A DNA stretch of 64,000 bases from Promerops cafer (taxonomy: Eukaryota > Chordata > Aves > Passeriformes > Nectariniidae): contig VZSE01014389.1 in the NCBI GenBank assembly GCA_013398275.1, positions 3,516,636-3,580,635 of the forward strand. The letters run 5' to 3'. The notes beneath the pieces were generated by a model. That model was not told the origin of the DNA. It saw only the letters and a program-made list of their open reading frames with translations, and did not search any database. Shown here in pieces: positions 25,690-35,384 of the stretch (position 1 is its first letter; every line of letters begins with the position of its first letter). A program made the position numbers and the translations under genes.

Positions 25690-26252
25690 ACAATGAATCA
25701 TGGAATCAGAAAATGATTTTTGTCAGAAGGGACCTTAAAGATTTTCTAGTTCCAACCCCTCTGCCATGGGCAGGGACACCTCCCACTAGACCAGGTTGCC
25801 CAGAGTCCCATCCAGCCTGGCTTTGAACACTACCAGGGATGAGTATCCACAACTTCTCTGGGCAATCTGTGCCAGTGTCTCACCATCCTCACAGTAAATA
25901 ATTTCTTCCTAATACCTAATCTAAATGTATCCTCTTTTAGTTTAGAACTGTTTCTCCTTGTCCTATCACAATCTGCCTTTTTACAAAAGTTACTCTCCCT
26001 ATTTTTTATAAGCCTCCCTTAGGTACTGAAAGGCTGCTCTAAGGTCTCCCTGGAGCCTTCTTTTCTGCAGGATAAACAACCTTATCTCTCTGAGCCTTTC
26101 CTCATAGGAGAGGTGCTCCATCCCCCAGCCATCCTCACTGCTCACCTCTTGACCTGCTCCAACAGGTCTACATCTTTCTGAGGACCCCAGTCTGGATGCA
26201 CTACTCCAGACGGGGTCTCACAAGAGCAGAGGGGGAGAATAACAATGTTAAA
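25690..26252 (-). mobile_element. CR1 retrotransposon, 5'-truncated
   Basis: Read on the + strand, it begins TGAATCATGGAATCAGAAAA, passes GAAGGGACCTTAAAGA, CTCCCACTAGACCAGGTTGC and CCTTGTCCTATCACAATCTG. It ends near CCAGACGGGGTCTCACAAGA. This is the reverse complement of the CR1 3' UTR and terminal part of ORF2. About 560 bp remain, in the same orientation as UTRN. Minus-strand frames carry scattered stops. Confidence 0.9.
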
Positions 26253-27634
26253 TAAGGACCCCAGATCTGCAGCCTGTGCAAATTGGGTAATTCTATCTGG
26301 GCTGGAAAACAAGTACAACAGAAAAAGAAGCAAGAGCAAGATAACATTAACCACTATGAGCAATTCTGTCAAGAACTCAGTGATCATCTGCCAAAAGGTT
26401 ACATTCCCAAGCCCTTTTCCCCTATCTACCCTTCCTCAGATCTCCGTAAAGTGCGAAACAGTTCCTCACTGCCCTTGCCTTTCCTCTCCTCCACTAAAAA
26501 TCAGTACATTCTGTTCTGACCTCACAGCATCAGATTTGCAGGGATTTACATTTGTTTGTTTTTCATTTTCTTTTTTGTTTGTTTGGGGATATTTAAGCCC
26601 TTCTCTTGGGCTTGCAAACAAATGCCAGCCATGTATTTATCAAAGAGGCAGACTGGTAATTGCAGCAAAACACCTTGCCACTAGTTTGACCTGAGGTAGC
26701 CGAATTGTTTGGCAATACACTCACTGCAGCATAATCTTCTACAACAGCTATGAAGGATGTGATACACTGGAAAAGGCTCACAGGCATATTTAAAAACAAC
26801 ACAAACTCACAAGCAGTTCACAGTGTAACCCTGACTACTTTTTGAGCTGTGGAGGGAGGGGAGGGTAACCTGCTATCCGATAACATATGTACTGAACATA
26901 GGAGATGGTCACTTTCCACGCTTTCTCTTCATGACTTCAAAAACCTTCACGACAAAGAAAACCCCATAAAAATTAATGCAACCAGTTTTCTGGTTTTGTT
27001 TTGGTGTTAGCTTTTATTTTATGTTTGGGTTGTGGGAGTTTTTTGGTTTTTTGTCTGGAGTTTTTATGTTTTCTTGTTATTTGGCAACCTGCTTCTCTAA
27101 GGTACTTAATGGCTGGCTAAAAGCAGGTAATTAGCTTCATAAAACAGACTGACAGCATACAAAACCTGCCGTTTATAAAGCTTGTGAAAATTCAGAAAGC
27201 TTTGGAATGCCAGGAAGTTGTAGCCTTTGGGTTTGGCTTAACATTACCATCCTTGCACTGTAATGAAGCAATTCAACAGACACTAAGCCTGCTAACTTCA
27301 CATCTTGATCTGTTGGCATTAAGATCTCTCATTCACATTTCTGCCTGAGCATTCCAGGACCTGGGAGAGGTACTTCCCGTATTTTTGTACTAAAAAACAC
27401 AACTCTGCTGCTATACTAATGCAAATTAAGCTGAACTTACACTTTTGGATGGCACTATCCATGGGGAACCACCAGAGGAAATTACTTCCATTCCTGATTA
27501 CTTCAGCACTTACCTGGCTGAATAAAATTTGGGACAGGCAATTATCTTATCATGCCATTTCTGGGTCGATGCCTACACAGGTTTCAGTGCATTTTTGCAG
27601 TACCATTCTGCATCTGCTTAAACATGCTGAATGA

Positions 27635-27639
27635 CCAGT
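27635..27639. repeat. Left target-site duplication of the solo LTR
   Basis: CCAGT immediately precedes the TG end of the LTR and pairs with CCAAT at 28370-28374. There is one G/A mismatch. Five base pairs is a usual ERV duplication size. Confidence 0.6.
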
Positions 27640-27924
27640 TGTCCTGAGGTGATGTTGAATTGTATCCCCATTCCTCTGCCTCGCCCAGAAATAGGTGCTG
27701 CACCTTCAAAACTTCATCAAAGAGTAAAGGCGGGCAGAGAAGAAGCACCGAGTTTGTTATCAGAAACTGCATTCACTCCTCCACATTCCGGCTCCTGGAC
27801 TGTGTTGTCTACGGACGGACAGACAGCGGGACAGAGCTCTCTCTTTTGCTGTTAGTTAGTTAGTTTTAGCTAGCTGAGGCAGAGAAGTTCCCTGGACTGT
27901 GGTTTTTCTTTTCCTTGGAACTGT

Positions 27925-28100
27925 TTAAACTTGCTCTGGACTGAAACCCCAGAGGAGCACCGGCAGCTCGCACCTGTGGCCACCGGACTGGGCCTGGGCC
28001 GCGGCATTTCCATTAAACCTGCTCTGGACTGAAACCCCAGAGGAGCACCGGCAGCTCGCACCTGAGGCCCACCGGACTGGGCCTGGGCCGCGGCATTTCC
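27925..28100 (+). repeat. 88-bp tandem duplication inside the LTR
   Basis: Copy 1 (27925-28012) and copy 2 (28013-28100) both begin TTAAAC. They share GCTCTGGACTGAAACCCCAG, then AGGAGCACCGGCAGCTCGCA, then GGGCCTGGGCCGCGGCATTT. They differ at a T/C, at GTGG versus GAGG, by one extra C in copy 2, and little else. The near-identity means the duplication is recent relative to the decay of older repeats in the window, or was present in the inserted copy. Confidence 0.9.
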
Positions 28101-28240
28101 AGCGCCGGAGGGACTGAGAGGAGACTGAGCAAGCTGAGCTACAGCCCACGAAGGGACTTTCTGAGTCTGACATCTCTTTTGGAGCGGCAAGAGGTTCTAT
28201 TGTTTAATATTGTTCATTTTTTTTTGTGCTTTGCCTGTTA

Positions 28241-28246
28241 AATAAA
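28241..28246 (+). promoter_or_regulatory. AATAAA polyadenylation signal of the LTR
   Basis: AATAAA lies about 120 bp before the LTR's 3' terminus and is followed by a T/C-rich stretch. It acts, if at all, on + strand transcripts, antisense to UTRN. Confidence 0.6.
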
Positions 28247-28369
28247 CAGGTTTTTTCCACTTTTCTCCAAGGAAATATTTTCCCGAACCAACTGGGGGAG
28301 GGGCCAATTGAATCTGCTTTCAAGAGGAACCCCGTTCAAGGTTTTTCTCCTAAATTTTAAACCAGGACA

Positions 28370-28374
28370 CCAAT
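28370..28374. repeat. Right target-site duplication of the solo LTR
   Basis: CCAAT directly follows the CA end of the LTR and matches the left copy CCAGT at four of five bases. The single difference is a transition, consistent with post-insertion decay. Confidence 0.6.
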
Positions 28375-29078
28375 CCTGCTTTTAACCAACCAGTGGGCAC
28401 AAGGCCTATTTCTTCCCTCTCTGAAGCAAGGAGACTTTCCCAAAGAGAAAGAGAAATCATATCATTCAGCACTGTTAAAGCAGGTGTGAGTGACTGACTC
28501 AGGAGCAAGTAACTACATGCAGCTGATAATGGCAAATTTGAGGCTGCTGTAACCCAATGGAAAATAGTCAGGCATTACTGTGGAGTTTTTTATTAAAAAG
28601 ACCTTGCAAACCTATCAGTTCCTGCAAAGAGACAGCACTCTTCCCTCAAAGAGGGAAGTGCTCACAGCTCTATTAGTCCCTGATGTCTAACTGCTCCATT
28701 TTTTCCCTTTGTGTGGTTGATATTCCTGTTAACATTCTTAAATTTTAAATCACCTAGACTCAGCAACAGAATTCTGAATATACATGATGATTTTGTTCCC
28801 TTTTTGCCTTTCAGTACTATACTTCAGTATGTGGGGCATTATAATTTCTTGAAAATGAGCTAAAGAATGCTGCACAAGAATGAAATATCAGGACCTGGTG
28901 CTACACAGTTTCCCAGTACATCTGCAACACAGGATACTCTCTCTGGCCCCATTCTTCTGCTACAGTGGGAAAGAACTCTCCCTACATCTGCCACACATAA
29001 TCCAAGACAGAGAGGCTAAGAATTTGTTATTTCCAACTTGCAACCTTTCTTATATTCCATACACATATGTATGTATGG

Positions 29079-29137
29079 AAATACATACTCATATATATGA
29101 AAAAATATACTCAAATACATACTCATATATATGAAAA
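29079..29137. repeat. Short tandem duplication, 34-bp period
   Basis: Two copies of a sequence beginning AAATACATACTCATATATAT start at 29079 and 29113, each followed by GAAAA. Related ATGTATG/ACATACT words flank both copies. It is an AT-rich minisatellite-like patch. Confidence 0.8.
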
Positions 29138-31397
29138 TGTATGTCTCTGCAGGAATCTACCTGTCCAAAAACAAAACAAGAAGAAACCCAACTCTGCTTT
29201 CTCTTTTAAAAGGAGAATGAGTAAAATGGGAGTAATTCCCTAGAGCTGAAGTTTTTTGACACTTACTAAGAAGAGATATGGCACCAGCAAAGTTTTCAAA
29301 AGTACAGTTCTCAAATGAACATTCTAAATTAATGTCCTGAATCTGCTTGTAAAGCACTGACACCGCAAAGTCAAAATCTATCAGGTGAAAGTGGAACGTG
29401 CATCCAGCTCCAGCTGTGCTCTTGGGAGTTCCCACCAAAAATGCCTTTGACATTATACACACACTATGCCTGTGACAGCAGTTTGTCACATTTTACAGTA
29501 ATCTCCATTTTTGGTGATTTGTTTTCATGTTTTCTTTGCCTTAGCACTTAAGCCTTTCTGAAGCATTCTGCATCCAAACACCTTTAAATCGCATCTGCAA
29601 CTAAAATTACAGGAAATACAATGGAAGACTAAAGTAACTCAGACCAAAAAATGAATGGCAGTAGCAGTGAAGATTACTCTTTCCCCACCTAAAAATAAAA
29701 CCAATTCTTTATCAAGTACACATGTATAACAAAGACAAAGATTTTTTTGGCTGTTGTCTCTTCCCACGAAGCACAGAGATGGAGCAAACAAACAGCTTCA
29801 TAGATAATAAGGCAGATTGGACCTGTAGAGATAAAAGTTTTACTCCTAGCTCTTTCAAAGTGGAGTATTCTCTTTACTTCTTACTGTTTCCTTCTGTCCT
29901 CCCTTCCAACTCCCTCCCCTGAAACTGGAGACAATAGGAGGGCACTTCTGAAATCTGTGAATGAGGAGAGCTAACCACAGCAGTTATTACAGAAATTGAT
30001 ATATTTTACAGTAAAAGCAAGAGCAGAAAGTATGTCCCTCTTCACAGCTTATTAGAAGTAATAAAAGTGAAGCTTGATCTATACAGGTCACTAGAAAAGC
30101 TGTATGTCTGTCATAAATAGGCAGCATGATTAGCATCTGTCATATGCATTCTGTTTTTTCCCACTCTTCCCTGAGGAGCAGCTCACACAAGGAGAAATTT
30201 ACTCTGCTTTCTGATCTCTTGCTTTGCTTTTTGTTTTTAGGTTCATGTTGATGAATACTTTACAGCCTGCACACTGATAAGCAAAAAGCTCACCATGTTC
30301 TTTGGTCTTGCTGGGAGATGAAGCTGTAGTCCTTGGTGGGACCACATCTTATGAAGAACTGGTGATAGGTACTGATAAGAGTCTGTGCTGTGTACAGATA
30401 CAGTCCAGCTTTCTGGAGTAGCTAGCTACCATCTCAGGCACAGCTTCATTTTGTATGATGCATATCTCAAGTCCAGCTAAGAGCAGACTGCTGTCTTCTA
30501 GGCTGGAAAGAAAATTAACCACCTGGAGGGTGGGAAGGGATCCCTCTGTGTGCAACTCATCTCGTGCTTGCACCCCTAGGAGGGTTTTGCACTTCTTGTG
30601 TTCCTACTCAGCCCGCAGTACTGTGCACCCTTCAGTGATGAAAAGCCCTTCCATACCAAGGACTCCTAATTTGTAAGAGGAATATTTGGTAATATCATAC
30701 ATCTTTATACCATCTGTGGCCAAGACATTTCAAAAGGTCTAAAATTTGCAACCTCAACTCTCATTCACATCCCACATCTCCTTCCAAAATTTCCTATTTT
30801 CCTTTTGCTTTTTCTGCTTCACCTTGTTTTTTTCTTTTAGATGTGTGTTCCTTTGTATTTCATTTTCCATAGTTTTTAAAATTCAGTTTGCTTTGCATAA
30901 GGGACTCAACAAGAACACAAATCCCCAGTGTAGTACGTGCTGTGTGACTTGGAGAAGTCTCAAGTCTAGAGGGCAGGACAAGATCTCCTAATCTATCACT
31001 TCTGAGGCTGCCAAACTTTGAATGAACATGGTAATCATGCAACTTGCTGCTAGATTAAACCATAGTTGCGATACAATAGGAAATGCTTTTTAAATACCTA
31101 GCAATATAAATAAATAAATTTAAAATAAATTTGTAAGTAAATAAACTTACCTATAGAACAGAAAATTTGATAAACAAACAATTCTTAGCGGGCTTACCAT
31201 TTCAAATTACCTGCTGTACCTCTTTTTCATTAATTTATTTATTTGCAATAATGACACCTACTGTTGGCATTTCATCTTGCCATTTTGTTGGTTGACAGTG
31301 TGTCAAGGATGACTCTGGTTAATGTTGTTAGACTGAAGCTGACCCTCCCTTGCCCAAGTACTGTAGAGAAACAGTTGCCCTCAAAGGCCCAACTCAC

Positions 31398-31472
31398 AGC
31401 GCAGCGCTTTCTGCAGTCTGCGGATTTTGATGGCCGTGCGGTAGGCGGAGAAGCGCACGTTGTTCAAGTCAG
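31398..31472 (-). CDS. UTRN: UTRN exon 64eq: start of the EF-hand-like region
   Basis: The 75-nt exon matches the dystrophin exon 64 length. It encodes (A)DLNNVRFSAYRTAIKIRRL followed by QKALR. This is the conserved first helix of the dystrophin-family EF-hand-like region that packs against the WW domain. The acceptor is GCTGTTTCAG|CTGAC and the donor is GCT|GTGAGT. Two features stand out. It has 44 G+C of 75 bases and 8 CpG dinucleotides, in an otherwise CpG-poor, AT-rich window. The residue I recall as Cys in human utrophin and dystrophin (QKALC) is Arg here (CGC). Confidence 0.96.
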
Positions 31473-32472
31473 CTGAAACAGCAGAACAGAAACATGAGCA
31501 GCCCTAAAAGTAGAGCCCATAACTTTCCTTTACATATAAATCTTCATATTTTGGAAGAAGTCTAATATCCCTTCTCTTCTCTGCAATGAATTAATAGGAT
31601 ATATCAGAACAATTGAAAAAGCCTGACAAGTTGGGACCTCAGTCCAATTCACCTTCAGGGAAAGCCTCCCGACTCTGACAGTCCAGGACCTCAAAGAGAG
31701 TGGCCCTCCAGAAATGCTGACACTATCTTGGCACATGTAACACATATATATATACAGGAGAGTTTTACATACGTATTATGCACTGGTACATAGTTCCCAG
31801 ACAATTGCTCAAATACAGTAAGTTTCTCAAATAATTTACAACTCCATCAGATAACATACAGGAAACAGAGGGCAGCAAGTCACAGTAACAGAAAAAATGG
31901 CTTAAGCTATAATTTATATGCCATGACTTTGCAAACTGTGCTTTAAAAGGCACAGTCACATAGCTGTAAGCTCTATTTTAGAAACTGATTGGTACAAAAA
32001 CATTGTTTTCCTCACTTAACAGTATTTTTACCCTTCCTCTCCTTAGAATGGGAGATTTCACAGTAAAGGTTGGTACTATCAGGGCATGTTGAACTAGTTG
32101 TACCATAATACAGTTTAGCTTTTACTGAAAAGGTAGCTGCTCTATTTTATTACCAAAATTAGTTCTTTGCAGACCAGCGCCCTGGTTTAAATATGCAGAG
32201 CCTATATAATTGGAAAATTCCTTGTGAAGTTAAAAGAAAAAAACCCAAGGTACTGCATTAAAGTATACAGTCAGAGTATATGGTTCAGAATTAATATTGC
32301 CAAAAGACAATACACAACATGACCAAGGCAGTAGGTTATGTGCAAAGTGTGTCTCATCACAAAGTGGGAAATGCTGTTACACTCAATTCATGAGAACTCA
32401 AACATGGTCAGTATCCAAATGCAGCTTTTAGTCATGGAATAAAAATCACAATGTTATAATGAATGCACTCAC
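31473..32472 (-). other. UTRN: UTRN intron 63eq
   Basis: This exactly 1.0-kb intron is AT-rich, with a short (TA)n-like stretch near 31744-31754. No element or exon was recognised. Confidence 0.85.
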
Positions 32473-32534
32473 CTAAGGACTGGAAGAGGTCAGTCATTTT
32501 AGGATGATCCCAACAAGTCGTCTGTGTCTCGTGA
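32473..32534 (-). CDS. UTRN: UTRN exon 63eq: second half of the WW domain
   Basis: The 62-nt exon matches the dystrophin exon 63 length. It encodes HETQTTCWDHPKMTDLFQSL with split codons at both ends (AA|T, G|CT). It supplies the second signature Trp and the closing Pro (CWDHP) of the WW domain, then the first helix leading into the EF-hand-like region. In dystrophin, the short Dp71 isoform joins its own start exon to this exon, so Up71 would be expected to do the same here. The acceptor is CCTTTGTAG|TCACG and the donor is TAG|GTGAGT. Confidence 0.97.
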
Positions 32535-32969
32535 CTACAAAGGAACAAAGAAATTAAAGTTTCAGGAAACACACATATGCACTTCCAAAGAATAAAATCT
32601 TAATGATATTCTGATTTTTTTCATTTAAGTGGCAAGAAATCTCTAAGCTCTAATTAAAATGTATGATCTGTACAACCCAGCTCCTTGATTTTATAATCAC
32701 AAAGTTAGTCAGACTACCCATATTTAACAATATGTACTTTTGATTCTAACTGTGATGGTAAGAGCTGAACTCTGATCCTGCAGCTAAGAGGTACACTAAT
32801 AAGATAAAATACAAAATTTCCTGTGCTGTAAAACAATAAATATAGTTGTTAGAACAATTTAAAAATAAAAATCTTGAGATATTATTTCAACCTTCATTGC
32901 ATATTTGAGCACGTGTATCAGAACACAGACAATCATGTTAAGCTTTACCTGTAACATTTATTTAACATG

Positions 32970-33030
32970 TAACATGGTCACTTAGGTTGGAAAGGACCTT
33001 TAAGATCATGGAGTCCAATGGGAAGCCTGA
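32970..33030 (-). mobile_element. CR1 retrotransposon scrap (3' end)
   Basis: The wording GGTTGGAAAGGACCTTTAAG followed by ATCATGGAGTCCAA is the reverse complement of the CR1 3' UTR terminus. About 60 bp is recognisable, in the same orientation as UTRN. It lies about 440 bp upstream of exon 63eq in the direction of transcription. Confidence 0.72.
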
Positions 33031-35340
33031 TCACCATTTACACAACCAATCAATAAATATCTTTATTTAGGAGATACGCTCTACACGACTGTTCACAGAA
33101 CAGAGATCCAATAGGCAGCATCCCTTACCCTACTGATTAGTGTTGCTGTTTCAATTTATCAGGGTTTCAAGTAGGCAGCCATAGGGGTCAAAATATGTAT
33201 TATGTCAGGTCCACTGAAATCTCCAATTCCCTTCTACAAGCCACACTTTACTTCTAGTTATCAATATTAACTACTGGAATGACTGCACATTCTTGTCTTA
33301 CAAAGTATTTACATGTGAATTAGATTTGCAAGGTAATTAATCAGAGTAGTCATGTTAAAAAGATCATAGGATTCCCTTTTAAAGTTTATGAAAATGAAAT
33401 TATGCTATGTTAGCAAATTTAACAGTAATGCTCAGAGAACACTAAGTATTTTACTTTTGTTTCTATTTAAAAATTGTTAATATACCCATTTTTTTTCCTG
33501 CATAGAGGGATATTGATTGTAAATAATGACTTTAAAAAGGCCACTTTGGCATTAAATGTAGTGAACTGTATCATCATTTACTATATATAAACGGCTGTAC
33601 CTCAGTGAGTGCACAGTAATTTATCATCAATGTTTATTTTTTAATTCAGAAACCAACCAAGAATGAACCCTTGTATGCAAGGTGGTACAAAAAAATTGTA
33701 TAGGAAGTCCTTGCTCCAAAGAACTGCAGAGACAGGACACACACCATAAGGGAAGGCAAGCTCCTAAAGAATAAGTGCTGAGGACCCTTTTGTGTATGCA
33801 TTAGCCTCACACATACACCAGTGGAAAGTGCATGAAATGGGTCTCTGTACATGGGACATGATCCTCATTTTACAGTCCATCCACCAGGATGACCCTTCCA
33901 GCTTTGAGTCTAGCCTAGGTATTCAGAGACAGCTTCCCCCCATCATGCTTCAAACTCTGCCATGGATCTCATTTGTCTGTCTGGCACCATCACAGCTTTG
34001 TGAGGTGTTTTTCATGGAAGTTCATAGGCAAAATATGTATGTATATTATATGTAATACAGTAGGTACAAATCTTCTTTTCCCTCTTTGGGATCACTCCCT
34101 AGTCGTGGGCTGAACATGACTACATTTAAACAAGAGAGATTTATACAATAATCAAGACAACTTCTATCAACCTTGATTGACTCTCAAATACTCTCAGTTC
34201 AGAAGAAAACCCTTAAACACTTCTTTATATCTGGACACATCTTCCTGAATAGAAGTTTTTATTTGATTTCATTTTGATATCATTATCACACGAATTCCAT
34301 TCATGTTTCAAATTTCCATTAAGGTGATTGAGGCTCTGGTAATGCTGAACTCCAAAGCTAATGCATGCCAGTAAATCAGTGGTTTTGCACTATGCTTATC
34401 TTTATCCAGAAAAGTAATTTCAAAATCAAGTAGATTGACAATCATTTTCTGTAAAAGGCACAGCAATAAATCATGAAGCCAGCAACAAGAAAGAATATAT
34501 TTGGATTTTATGCTTTGCCATGGTAAAGGCCGGTGACTGTCCAGCATTCCCACCCTGGTGTCAACAGACTACAGTATATAAGAAAAAAAGAACATATACA
34601 GCAGTAAACACTGAAGTAAATAGGAACAGGAAATACAATGTAATAGCTCATACTGCTCAACTTATTTAATAGTCTAAAAATTACTCTGGAAGTTGCTAAA
34701 TGTCTGCACTATCATGTTAACAGGATGCCATAAATATCATGTTGCCCATTTAGAATTGTTGACTAAACCCACTGCAACTACCCACAGAAATGAATACAAT
34801 ATGTGATCAGTTTAATAAAGCTTGTTTTAAGGACATGGCTTTAACTCAAATTCCCCAAAAAGCCACTCCCAAAAGTCAAGTCTCCAAACAAAACAAAAAC
34901 CTCCAAAACAACCGGTGATTTTACTGTCAACATTCTAAGTGAAAAGGACTTCTTAGGGTATTCTGAGAAAAATAAAGCCTTAACTGAAACACCTTCAAAC
35001 TTTTATATTAAAAGTAAAGATAGGTGGCAGTACTGTGACAGAAGATGTATACACAGAAATACATTTCCCTCTATTTTAAATGTCGAAATATCAATGCAAA
35101 CTGCATGCAAACTACATGCAATGTAGCTGAGTCAAATCCTGTTTACTGCCTTAGAAACTGTGATGCCAAAACTAGCCATGATCATGGGGACTTTGTTGAA
35201 TTGCAGCCATTATTTCTGAGATCCCTGTTTTCTGTCATTAAACATATGGTTCCATGAACGAATATAAGTGGGTGCTGTGAGGATAGTCCTGAGACCTGCA
35301 GTAGAAGTACAAAGTTTATTTAGCTAAGTCCAGAGACCTT

Positions 35341-35384
35341 TTCTCTTTTTCCTCTTTCTTTTTTCTTTTTTTTTTTTTTTTTTT
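35341..35384 (+). repeat. Long pyrimidine/T tract
   Basis: The tract is a T/C stretch ending in about 20 consecutive T residues before ATCG. On the transcribed strand it is a poly(A)-like run with AAG-type interruptions. It might be a retroposon tail, but no element body was recognised on either side. Confidence 0.85.

Larger units (their letters stand above)
27640..28369 (+). mobile_element. Solo LTR of an ERV (songbird-type)
   Basis: The element starts TGTCCTGAGG and ends AAACCAGGACA, giving TG...CA termini. It is 730 bp and flanked by a likely 5-bp target-site duplication, CCAGT (27635-27639) versus CCAAT (28370-28374), with one mismatch. A polyadenylation signal AATAAA lies at 28241-28246, followed by CAGGTTTTTTCCAC and a GGGGGAGGGGCC block, a series I recall from passerine ERV LTRs. 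No primer-binding site plus gag-pol body follows, so it is a solo LTR left by recombination. It is GC-rich and CpG-bearing in its middle and carries an internal 88-bp tandem duplication. It lies antisense to UTRN. Confidence 0.85.
24637..31397 (-). other. UTRN: UTRN intron 64eq
   Basis: This 6.8-kb intron contains the 730-bp solo LTR (27640-28369), a CR1 piece (about 25690-26252), a 34-bp-period duplication at about 29079-29137, alternative hairpins at 25036-25062, and a long T-rich tract next to the exon 65eq acceptor. No further exon was recognised. Confidence 0.85.

Noticed and set aside
26142..26694. Open frames on both strands around the 25.7-kb CR1
   Set aside because: They run out of CR1 3' sequence into plain intron. 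No conserved protein block is present.
27870..28190. 106-codon minus-strand frame with an internal protein repeat
   Set aside because: The repeated peptide is the translation of the 88-bp duplication inside the LTR. It is noncoding LTR sequence read on the wrong strand.
29157..29489. 110-codon minus-strand frame in intron 64eq
   Set aside because: No family resemblance. It lies between exons 64eq and 65eq, which already join in frame, and it lacks a reason to be an extra exon.
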